Of a DNA stretch of 17,513 nucleotides, positions 7,501-14,819 are shown piece after piece (within the stretch, counting starts at the first letter, position 1; each line of letters begins with the position of its first letter). A program made the position numbers and the translations under genes. Location: positions 1-17,513 of the forward strand of contig DEIW01000041.1 of the NCBI GenBank assembly GCA_002352705.1. The letters run 5' to 3'. Below the pieces are notes generated by a model. That model was not told the origin of the DNA. It saw nothing but the letters and a program-made list of their open reading frames with translations, and did not search any database. Origin of the DNA: Bacteroidales bacterium UBA2764. GTDB taxonomy: Bacteria; Bacteroidota; Bacteroidia; Bacteroidales; Paludibacteraceae.

Positions 7501-9018
7501 ATGAAAACAAAATGGATAATTCTAATGGCAGTATTTTTCTCGCTGCCAATGGTGGCTCAAAACGACACCATAATTCATCCTTACACCGACACCATCTACC
7601 GCTCCGTTACCGACACGGTTAGTACGGTCAGCTATGAGCCCGACAGCGTAGCCCGGCAACGGGAGGTGGTTATTCCAACGGATTCCACCGACCGTCGCGG
7701 ACATTACATTGAGGCTCATGTAGGCTTAGGTTACGGTAGTTTAGATTACGGTTTAAAAGGCGACGCCAATCATGTGAGCGGTTCGTTCAGCGCCTTATTG
7801 CAACTCCAATACGCCTATTTCTTCCATCGTAACTGGGGTGTAGGCGCAGGTTTATGGTTCACCAACTACACTTCGCATGCCGTGATAGGCGGCGAGTACC
7901 AATGGTTAGGTCAGACCGATACGGATCTTGAGACCAATTACGACCACACGGCGAGCGTACACCGTTGGCGTGAGCGCGAGACGATACATAACCTCGGTAT
8001 TCCTATTTCGCTGCAATTCCAGATGCAGAAAGAGAGTTGGAAAGCCGGTATTTTTGCCGCAGTAGGCGTAGCCCCTTCGTTCTCGGTATCGAAGAAATAC
8101 CGCGTGACGGAAGGAGAGATCGCTCATTCGGGGTTCTACCCGAAATGGAACCTGAACCTAACGGACGTACATGAGTTCGGTGTGAAGGACTACAAAGATG
8201 CGCCGCAGTCGAAAGGAACGATGAGCGTCCGTCCGCAAGTAGCTTTCTTTGCAGATTTCGGAACTCTGGTTCCGCTGACGCCGCAGATAGACCTGTTCCT
8301 CGGTGCATATATGAACATCGCAATGAACAACGCCAACAGTTCGGAAAGCAAGGCATTGGGATGGCGGGACGACACTTTCACCTTTATGGAGGAATACGGC
8401 GGAGCCTACGCTACAAATATGGCGAGCGCATCGCATCCTTGGGAAGCAGGATTGAAGATAGGTATCCACTGGCGTCATATCAAACCGGACAAACATGAGA
8501 CAGAGGACTATTTCGAGCCCATCACCCGTGAGGTATATGATACCAACTATGTACAGCGCATAGATACGATTCTTATTGCCCGCTTCGACACGATCATAGA
8601 GGCGCAGCCAGAAGCAGAGGAAGACACGGTAGTGCCGGCAGAGATTCAGAAAGTAGCCGAAGAGGTAGAGCAATTCAACAAAATCTATTTTGCATTTGAC
8701 AGTTACAAACTGACCAACAAGGCCAAGTTCTACCTCAACTCGATAGTGGAAGCTTTGAACAGAGTTCCGGACGCGAAAATTACCTTGGACGGACATGCCT
8801 CATCTGAAGGTCAGGACTTATACAACGACATCTTGTCGGAGAACCGTGCTAAAGCAGTCAAGGCATATCTCGTAAGCCGCGGTGTGGACAAAGAACGTTT
8901 CGTAACGATTGGTCACGGCTCGCGTATCCCGAACGAAGACAAGGATCGCGAAGAGATGCGTCGCGACCGCCGCGTAGAAGTCAAAGTGGTTTATAATGAC
9001 AATGTCATCAAAAAATAA
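7501..9018 (+). CDS. Outer-membrane beta-barrel protein with C-terminal OmpA domain (copy 2)
   Basis: 505 aa. A signal peptide ends near MVA (residue 19), followed by a Thr/Asp-rich stretch (TDTIYRSVTDTVSTV). Residues about 65-320 form the barrel (HYIEAHVGLGYGS ... HPWEAGLKIGIHW). About 330-390 is an acidic linker with DTI repeats. The OmpA domain covers about 395-500 (IYFAFDSYKLTNKAKF, DGHASSEG, LSENRAKAV, DRRVEVKV). The peptidoglycan-binding Arg is R449; the matching Asp position is S434, inside GHASSEG, a form that occurs in Bacteroidota OmpA domains. It is paralogous to the gene at 3570-5057. Here it precedes the giant protein gene by 12 nt. It starts 52 nt after the tRNA with no recognisable promoter or terminator between, so it may be transcribed from the tRNA promoter or from a non-consensus one. 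Confidence 0.85.
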   Translation: MKTKWIILMAVFFSLPMVAQNDTIIHPYTDTIYRSVTDTVSTVSYEPDSVARQREVVIPTDSTDRRGHYIEAHVGLGYGSLDYGLKGDANHVSGSFSALLQLQYAYFFHRNWGVGAGLWFTNYTSHAVIGGEYQWLGQTDTDLETNYDHTASVHRWRERETIHNLGIPISLQFQMQKESWKAGIFAAVGVAPSFSVSKKYRVTEGEIAHSGFYPKWNLNLTDVHEFGVKDYKDAPQSKGTMSVRPQVAFFADFGTLVPLTPQIDLFLGAYMNIAMNNANSSESKALGWRDDTFTFMEEYGGAYATNMASASHPWEAGLKIGIHWRHIKPDKHETEDYFEPITREVYDTNYVQRIDTILIARFDTIIEAQPEAEEDTVVPAEIQKVAEEVEQFNKIYFAFDSYKLTNKAKFYLNSIVEALNRVPDAKITLDGHASSEGQDLYNDILSENRAKAVKAYLVSRGVDKERFVTIGHGSRIPNEDKDREEMRRDRRVEVKVVYNDNVIKK

Positions 9019-9025
9019 GGAGGAG
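9019..9025 (+). promoter_or_regulatory. Strong Shine-Dalgarno of the second giant gene
   Basis: GGAGGAG lies directly after the stop of the OmpA gene and 5 nt before the ATG at 9031. It matches the anti-SD sequence well, whereas the other starts in the window have A-rich leaders and no such site. This fixes the start at 9031. Confidence 0.7.
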
Positions 9026-9030
9026 CAACT

Positions 9031-12000
9031 ATGAAAGCAAAATATATTGTTTTAGGATTATTGATGGGCGTAACGTTGAGTGCGAACGGACGGACGTTCG
9101 AAGCAGGAGAACGATTATTCTTTAATGCGACACCATCCAATGCTGATTGGTGGAAAAACGGGACGTACGAACATACCACCAGATTATGGGGCCGACTCGT
9201 TGAAGGAAGTAATGAATACTGGCTGGAAGCCAAATGGTACGACGACACGAATTGCTATCTTGAGATTCCTACAGATGCCAAAGCAACTCGTAATTGGACT
9301 CATCTGGTATTATACCGCTGCGATTACAATAATCGGAATAATGTATTCAATCAAACAGGACAAATTGCCTTAGATTCCACTTATGCTACTAAAAAGAATT
9401 ATATTCAAAATTTTTATTATGATTATAAGGGCGACACAAAGAACGGAGCCAATTGGTGGAATCTCTCTTCATCTCCCTCCGGCAATCCTACAAACGCCGC
9501 CAAAGTGGATAATGTGACCAAAGAAATAATTGAAGTATGCAAATCTTCGGTAGGAGACCCTCTTTCCTTACAACCCAAACTGACAGGAACTCCTCCAACC
9601 TACGACTATGATCATTCTCCGGCTAACACATGGTTCAAATGGAACGGCACCAAATGGGTAGCGCTTGACGGACAGCAAACCGGGTTTCATGCAGACGACA
9701 ATGCGTGGGGTTATGAAGGAGGCAGCAGTCTAAAAGAAACGATAGGTGTAGCAAACTCCCACACATACTATTTTCTTTGGTCTGAAAAGTTCAGCAAACG
9801 CCGATTTGTTGAAGTTGCCGTTACGCAAGATTGCGCTCCGACCTGCGAGATTACAGATTTCGGTGTTGTTACCTCGAATGTGAATGCACATGACAGCACG
9901 TATGTACTGGACGGAATAGTGGCATTCAAAGATGCCAACGGAAAGACCCTTCGTATTTCCGTTACGGATGCCAAAGGCGAACATCATGTCGACTATGTCA
10001 ATCCGAGCACTCCTCATATTTTCAGTTTGCCGGGCTTGTTTGCCAATGGTGCCACCGGATTATACGCAACCGCTACTTTTATAGAGACGCCTTATACCAG
10101 AAAATCCAACCTCTATGACGCGCCCAATGCTATTGAGAAAATCAACACCAAAGTGATTAATAAAACGCACGGAGAGACCGCCAAGCTTACTCCTGATTAT
10201 CCCGGAACAGACGGATACAAATGGAATGACGGGAACACCACCAATCATGAACGCGAGATTCCGGCATATGATTTTGACACTACCATTATTTATACCTATT
10301 ATGAATACGAAAAGGCTCCCGAAGTACCGGGCAATCTCATCAGAAACGGCAATTTCTCTACCGCAGGATTCGACTATGGCAGCATCAAAAGGCAAAAAAC
10401 CGTAGAAGGTTGTAATATCAGCGACTACAATTTCTGGGGCAAAGATGTGACATCTTCAAGTGATTTCTATACCACATACGGAAATATCGCAGGCGGCATG
10501 GCTATCGTAGAAGATGCCAATAGATTCTGGAAGCGCTACTCCAAGAAAATAGCACCGAAAGACGGAGATCACTTTGCTCTCTTTGATGCAGACGACAGTG
10601 GTGAGAAAGCTGCATGGAAAGTATCGACCAGCTCCGCACAGCCCGATTTAAAATTAGCCAAAGGGACAAACTACATGTTCTCCTTCTGGGTTGCCAACAT
10701 CAATAACTACGGGGAAATGAACAACGCCGCAATTCTTCAGTTCGAAATCAGTTACAGCACTGACGGCGGAGTATCATGGAGCAGTCCTGAGAAATTAGGC
10801 AATCCCATCGATCTGAATGACTATACGGATAATCTTTGGCATCAAAACTCACATGTATATGTCGCTAAAGCAGATGCCGACAAAGTCCGTATTTCCGTAA
10901 AAGACTTAAATACCACCGGCAATCCGGGAGGAAATGATTTTGCCCTGGATGATATTAAATTCCAAGCCATCTCTGTTGTATCCCAAGCTATCAAGCATTG
11001 CCAGCGTTTCGTAGTAAAGATATATGAAGAACCATGTACCTTCAGTGGAATAAAGATAGATACAATTCGCCCCAAATGTTCTGAAGCCAACAATAACCGT
11101 TACAGTTTAAAAGTGACCCTGAATTATGACAAACCTCAAGGGACACTGACGCTGACAGATAATGTGTATGGGGTTCTCACTCCCACAACTACTACTATTA
11201 ACGCCACGAATGCCGTTATCACTATCGACAACCTGCCAGCAGACGCCCAACCTCACACCCTGACCGCCAAGTTCACAAAGCTTGATGCCCACAATGTAGA
11301 TAAAGGCTGCGAGATTTCCGGCAGCTACGTTGCCCCCGGCACACCGGCTTTCCTTGTAGCAACACCGACGGTCCCCGAGGCACAATGTGACACCACCACC
11401 TTCAGTTTAAATGTAGTTACTACTTTGGCTTATCAAAATGGTACACAACTTCTATATTATTGGGATAATGTGCTTCATTCAGAGGCCACCCAGACTGTCA
11501 CGTACGGTCCAAGCAGCGTTATTAATACTACTCTAACCGGACTTGTCTACGACGGTCAGCCCCACACATTGGATGTGCGCACTAATAACAGCACTCATGA
11601 TTGCGACACCAGCATTACCATTCCTGCCGTGCCATACATGCCATTCGTTCATATTGACACCGTGGAATTACAACCCTATGCTTGCGGTAACACGACCTAC
11701 AGCGTAACAATAAGAGCCTCCTTCACTAACAGCCAAAATCATGACCTCATTTTCAAAGACTGGAAGACAGGGAACGAAGAACATGTTACGGTGACCAAGA
11801 ATGACGACAAAGCAGAATACAGTTTTACATATGCCTGGGAGGCTACGCCTGCGTTCCACGAGTACAATGTATATTTCAGCGGTGCTAACACATGTGACCA
11901 TAAAAAATCCTATACCTCACCGGCAGAACCTAAGTTCGAGAACGTAGTACACACTATTCCGACTACTGTAGCTTGCGATGCTACCACTTTCGATTTCACG

Positions 12001-14208
12001 GTGACTTTCGACTACTGCAACCAAGACGGAATATTCAATATTGATCTGGACGGAACAGCTCCTACAAGTATTTCCCCTGCAGTAACAGTTAACACGACAG
12101 CCCTGCAAACCGTTACGGCTACCTTTACGAACATTCCGGCAGACGGTAGTCTCGGAAAGACGTTGAATGTAGGTTTCAGCGGTGGTACTCATAATTGTCC
12201 GGCTTATTCGCAAACCGTCGATATACCGTTCTCACCCGTGATAGACGAAGTAGCTATTCTCAATGCGGTTCCGGCAAAAGTAACTTGCAGTACTGAGAGT
12301 TATGAGGTAAAAGTGAAGGCTACCACCCACTATGAGGCAACAGGCAAAAAGATTGTCTTTACCTATAACGATAATGGCACCAAACATGACACAGCAGTCG
12401 TTTCCGGCAAAGTAGCTGAGGCAACATTAGTGCTGCATAATATCACAGAGCCCGGTGCTCCTGCTGCTACGCAGACAATCTACGCTGCTTTCGAGGACCA
12501 TGATACCTGTCTCAAAGGCAGCAATAGCCAAGTCACCGCTCCGCAGCACGCTGCGATAACAGGAGGGTTTGACGTAGTTGTAAGCGAACCTGATTGCGGA
12601 GATACAAAATACAGTATATCCGGTCAGGTGGAGTTTGACTTGGCTGACGGCGACCTGATCGTTGAATATGACAGCAACCACCGCCAAGTTATTACCTCTC
12701 CTGCCAGTCCTGCTTCGTTCACGATAAACGACATGGATGCCACCGGTGATAACCTGACCGTAAAAGCATGGTTTAGCGGTAGTGCCAGCGATGCGTGCAA
12801 AGCCGAGTCAAAACAGTTCGCTTCTCCGGTTACTCCGCAGATATCTATTGAAACAGACTATGTCTATTCGCCCGTAACATGCTCCGACGAGACTACCACC
12901 CTGACTTTCAAACTCAACTACACCTACCAGCAAGGCATATTGCATTACTCTGTGGACGGATTGGCGGAAAAGACACTGTCCATCACTGAAAAAGACAAGA
13001 GCAGCATACAGACAGAACTGAGTTTCGCCGGTATTCCGGCAGACGGCAAGAACAACCATGTGCTGCATGTCCGTTTCGACGGACCGAACAGTTGTGCGGA
13101 GGATTATACTCTGAGCGCTGCTCCGTTCTCGCCGGTAATAGACAACGTGACTGTGACGGGTGTTCCGACAACAGTACCCTGCGGGACGACAGCTTATAAC
13201 GCCACTGTAACTATCACGCCACATTATGACGCAACAGGAAAGAAAATTATACTTACCTATGATTCCTTAGGCAATAGAAAGACTACTCCGGCAATTCCTC
13301 TCACTTCCTTCCCCTACACAATCACGCTGTATAATTTCTCTGCAGGTACACATAATATCTATGCAGCCTATGAGGACACGCCAGCCTGTACCACCGACAA
13401 CAGCACAGGCACGTACACCGCGCCAGTGATGACGAGTTGTATCCGGGATAGCATAACGCGATGCGAGAATGAGTTACCCTATTGGTGGCCGAATGCGAAC
13501 GATGGAGCGGGTCAGTACTACACCGGCACGGCAGGCGAGAACAAGTTTGGTTCCGGCACCGACTCTCTCTGGCTCTTTGTGACCGCTACGCCTCAGATAT
13601 CCGTAGGCACTCTTTCGGCGTTCTGCGATAGCGAGACAGAGATTCTGATTCCATTCACGGTAACCAACGGGGCACCGGATTCGATAGACATCCTGATTGG
13701 CAGCAACCATTACGCCGGTTCAGTAGCGGGCGGCGACATCTCATTTACCCGCACGGCTGAACTGGCTGCCGGAGACTACTCGGCTACCATTACAGTAGGC
13801 ACAAAAGGTACACCGTGCGTGTCCGATACAACGGTCCATTTCACTATCGCATTAGGTAACTCAATGTACAGCAAATGGACGGACGTTCTCTTCATCAGTA
13901 ATAAAGACAACCTATTCACCGGTTATCAATGGTACGAGAACGGCATGAAGATGGAGGGGGAGACCTCCCAACGGTTATACAAACCGGAAGGCTTACCGGG
14001 AGCCTATTACTGCCGTATCACCACCAAAGAGGGCAAGATTCTCACTACCTGCGAGCAGACCTTCGACCAGGTACAGCCGAGTCGTACTGACAGTACCGAA
14101 CCTGCCAAGGTTATCCGTCAGTACCGTGTCAGTCCGCATGTATACATCATTCAGACGCAGACGGGTGAAGAGATAGAAACGAAGAAAATACTGACCCCTT
14201 ATGAATAA
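9031..14208 (+). CDS. Giant secreted repeat protein, likely T9SS-exported surface protein
   Basis: 1725 aa. A signal peptide ends near residue 20 (LSANG). Residues about 21-90 (FEAGERLFFNATPSNADWW) resemble carbohydrate-binding module 26-type beta domains, weakly. About 435-650 is a jelly-roll-like domain (NLIRNGNFSTAGF ... NDFALDDIKFQ). Residues 671-1466 are eight divergent repeats of about 100 aa, each with one Cys early and one late, the latter often in a (D/T/N/S/A)C motif. Residues 1467-1725 share their layout with the first giant protein: an RCENELPYWW segment, a Cys-containing beta domain, and an Ig-like domain with YQWYEN (1632-1637). The C-terminus (VYIIQTQTGEEIETKKIL) resembles the end of a T9SS sorting domain but lacks the LDGR turn seen in the other giant. 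It is coupled to the OmpA gene upstream and overlaps the RNase H-like gene downstream by 8 nt. Its likely role is adhesion or glycan binding at the surface; this is inferred. Confidence 0.85.
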   Translation: MKAKYIVLGLLMGVTLSANGRTFEAGERLFFNATPSNADWWKNGTYEHTTRLWGRLVEGSNEYWLEAKWYDDTNCYLEIPTDAKATRNWTHLVLYRCDYNNRNNVFNQTGQIALDSTYATKKNYIQNFYYDYKGDTKNGANWWNLSSSPSGNPTNAAKVDNVTKEIIEVCKSSVGDPLSLQPKLTGTPPTYDYDHSPANTWFKWNGTKWVALDGQQTGFHADDNAWGYEGGSSLKETIGVANSHTYYFLWSEKFSKRRFVEVAVTQDCAPTCEITDFGVVTSNVNAHDSTYVLDGIVAFKDANGKTLRISVTDAKGEHHVDYVNPSTPHIFSLPGLFANGATGLYATATFIETPYTRKSNLYDAPNAIEKINTKVINKTHGETAKLTPDYPGTDGYKWNDGNTTNHEREIPAYDFDTTIIYTYYEYEKAPEVPGNLIRNGNFSTAGFDYGSIKRQKTVEGCNISDYNFWGKDVTSSSDFYTTYGNIAGGMAIVEDANRFWKRYSKKIAPKDGDHFALFDADDSGEKAAWKVSTSSAQPDLKLAKGTNYMFSFWVANINNYGEMNNAAILQFEISYSTDGGVSWSSPEKLGNPIDLNDYTDNLWHQNSHVYVAKADADKVRISVKDLNTTGNPGGNDFALDDIKFQAISVVSQAIKHCQRFVVKIYEEPCTFSGIKIDTIRPKCSEANNNRYSLKVTLNYDKPQGTLTLTDNVYGVLTPTTTTINATNAVITIDNLPADAQPHTLTAKFTKLDAHNVDKGCEISGSYVAPGTPAFLVATPTVPEAQCDTTTFSLNVVTTLAYQNGTQLLYYWDNVLHSEATQTVTYGPSSVINTTLTGLVYDGQPHTLDVRTNNSTHDCDTSITIPAVPYMPFVHIDTVELQPYACGNTTYSVTIRASFTNSQNHDLIFKDWKTGNEEHVTVTKNDDKAEYSFTYAWEATPAFHEYNVYFSGANTCDHKKSYTSPAEPKFENVVHTIPTTVACDATTFDFTVTFDYCNQDGIFNIDLDGTAPTSISPAVTVNTTALQTVTATFTNIPADGSLGKTLNVGFSGGTHNCPAYSQTVDIPFSPVIDEVAILNAVPAKVTCSTESYEVKVKATTHYEATGKKIVFTYNDNGTKHDTAVVSGKVAEATLVLHNITEPGAPAATQTIYAAFEDHDTCLKGSNSQVTAPQHAAITGGFDVVVSEPDCGDTKYSISGQVEFDLADGDLIVEYDSNHRQVITSPASPASFTINDMDATGDNLTVKAWFSGSASDACKAESKQFASPVTPQISIETDYVYSPVTCSDETTTLTFKLNYTYQQGILHYSVDGLAEKTLSITEKDKSSIQTELSFAGIPADGKNNHVLHVRFDGPNSCAEDYTLSAAPFSPVIDNVTVTGVPTTVPCGTTAYNATVTITPHYDATGKKIILTYDSLGNRKTTPAIPLTSFPYTITLYNFSAGTHNIYAAYEDTPACTTDNSTGTYTAPVMTSCIRDSITRCENELPYWWPNANDGAGQYYTGTAGENKFGSGTDSLWLFVTATPQISVGTLSAFCDSETEILIPFTVTNGAPDSIDILIGSNHYAGSVAGGDISFTRTAELAAGDYSATITVGTKGTPCVSDTTVHFTIALGNSMYSKWTDVLFISNKDNLFTGYQWYENGMKMEGETSQRLYKPEGLPGAYYCRITTKEGKILTTCEQTFDQVQPSRTDSTEPAKVIRQYRVSPHVYIIQTQTGEEIETKKILTPYE
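11041..13428 (+). repeat. Eight divergent repeats of about 300 bp in the giant gene
   Basis: The protein repeats begin near residues 671 (FSGIKIDTIRPKC), then AFLVATPTVPEAQC, FVHIDTVELQPYAC, KFENVVHTIPTTVAC, VIDEVAILNAVPAKVTC, AITGGFDVVVSEPDC, QISIETDYVYSPVTC and VIDNVTVTGVPTTVPC. Repeats 4-5 are closer to repeats 7-8 than to their neighbours: IPADG recurs at 12133 and 13033, exactly 900 bp apart, and PFSPVID recurs with a 897-bp offset. This points to duplication of a three-repeat block. Cysteine spacing within each repeat suggests an intradomain disulphide. Confidence 0.8.
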
Positions 14209-14620
14209 CAGCAAGCCCATCTTACCCGCCTTGGCAGTGGACGCGGCGTGCAGCGGCAACCCGGGCGTGATGGAGTTCCGCGGCGTGATAGCCGATACAA
14301 GGACGGAGGTTTTTCACCGCGGACCGTTTGTGCAAGGAACGAATAATATCGGTGAGTTCCTGGCATTGGTATTGGGATTGGCGTATATCAAGAAATACAA
14401 CCTGAACTGGGTCATCTATACCGACAGTGTGACCGCTTTAGCGTGGGTGCGCCAGAAACGATGCAAGACGAAAATCGAATGGAACGCTTCGAACCAAGAC
14501 TTGTTTCTGATGGTACGGAAGGCGGAGATGTGGCTACATGACAACACATGGGCCACTCCCATCTACAAATGGGACACCAAGGCTTGGGGAGAGATTCCGG
14601 CGGACTTCGGCAGGAAGTGA
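14201..14620 (+). CDS. Ribonuclease HI-like protein
   Basis: 139 aa, a single RNase H fold without a signal peptide. The four acidic residues of the catalytic site are in place: D14 in AVDAACSGNPG, E52 in NNIGEFLAL, D75 in YTDSVTALAWV, and D135 in WGEIPADFGRK. The family cleaves the RNA strand of RNA-DNA hybrids. It lacks the N-terminal hybrid-binding domain seen in some bacterial RNase HI proteins. The start is taken at the ATG inside the end of the giant gene (ATGAATAA, 8-nt overlap), because the next Met (24) lies beyond D14. Translation is therefore probably coupled to a surface-protein gene, a curious neighbour for a nucleic-acid enzyme. No obvious promoter of its own was seen. Confidence 0.88.
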   Translation: MNNSKPILPALAVDAACSGNPGVMEFRGVIADTRTEVFHRGPFVQGTNNIGEFLALVLGLAYIKKYNLNWVIYTDSVTALAWVRQKRCKTKIEWNASNQDLFLMVRKAEMWLHDNTWATPIYKWDTKAWGEIPADFGRK

Positions 14621-14701
14621 TGGTATTTACAATTTGGTCATTTACCATGTATCATTTTATTTAGTCGATGGTCGTTAGTGGGTTTTGTAAAAGGAAGATT
14701 A
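14621..14701. other. Gap between the RNase H-like gene and the GAPDH promoter region
   Basis: The full gap 14621-14819 is 199 nt; its right part is the GAPDH control region described separately. In the left part the only structure seen is a weak inverted repeat, ATGGTA (14620-14625) with TACCAT (14643-14648), followed by a T-rich stretch. It might act as a weak terminator, but the stem is only 6 bp and the loop 17 nt. Confidence 0.3.
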
Positions 14702-14718
14702 CAAAAATGAGATTTTTG
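14702..14718. repeat. AT-rich inverted repeat upstream of the GAPDH promoter
   Basis: CAAAAAT (14702-14708) and ATTTTTG (14712-14718) form a perfect 7-bp inverted repeat with a GAG spacer, about 10 nt before the -33 box. It may be a protein-binding site or chance in AT-rich DNA. Confidence 0.4.
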
Positions 14719-14727
14719 AACGAATTA

Positions 14728-14759
14728 TTTGCATAGATGCAAAAAAAGCAGTACCTTTG
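14728..14759 (+). promoter_or_regulatory. Bacteroidota-type promoter of the GAPDH gene
   Basis: TTTG (14728-14731), 20 nt, then TACCTTTG (14752-14759): a full match to the phylum's -33/-7 consensus. Transcription would start near 14766, giving a leader of about 54 nt that is A/T-rich before the ATG. Two inverted repeats overlap it: TTTGCAT-AG-ATGCAAA (14728-14743) covers the -33 box, and CCTTTGC-ATCC-GCAAAGG (14754-14771) covers the -7 box and the start site. Confidence 0.85.
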
Positions 14760-14819
14760 CATCCGCAAAGGCTGAGAAGCAATACAAAACACATAAATAA
14801 CTAAATTTATTACACTATT

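Noticed and set aside
8158..8796. Minus-strand open frame of 212 codons inside the second OmpA gene
   Set aside because: The plus strand encodes a clear OmpA protein here; the antisense product is Cys/Tyr-rich and matches nothing I know.
11041..13428. Regular repeats considered as a possible CRISPR or DNA-level satellite
   Set aside because: The period of about 300 bp is in frame and visible mainly at protein level; there are no short identical repeats with unique spacers anywhere in the window.
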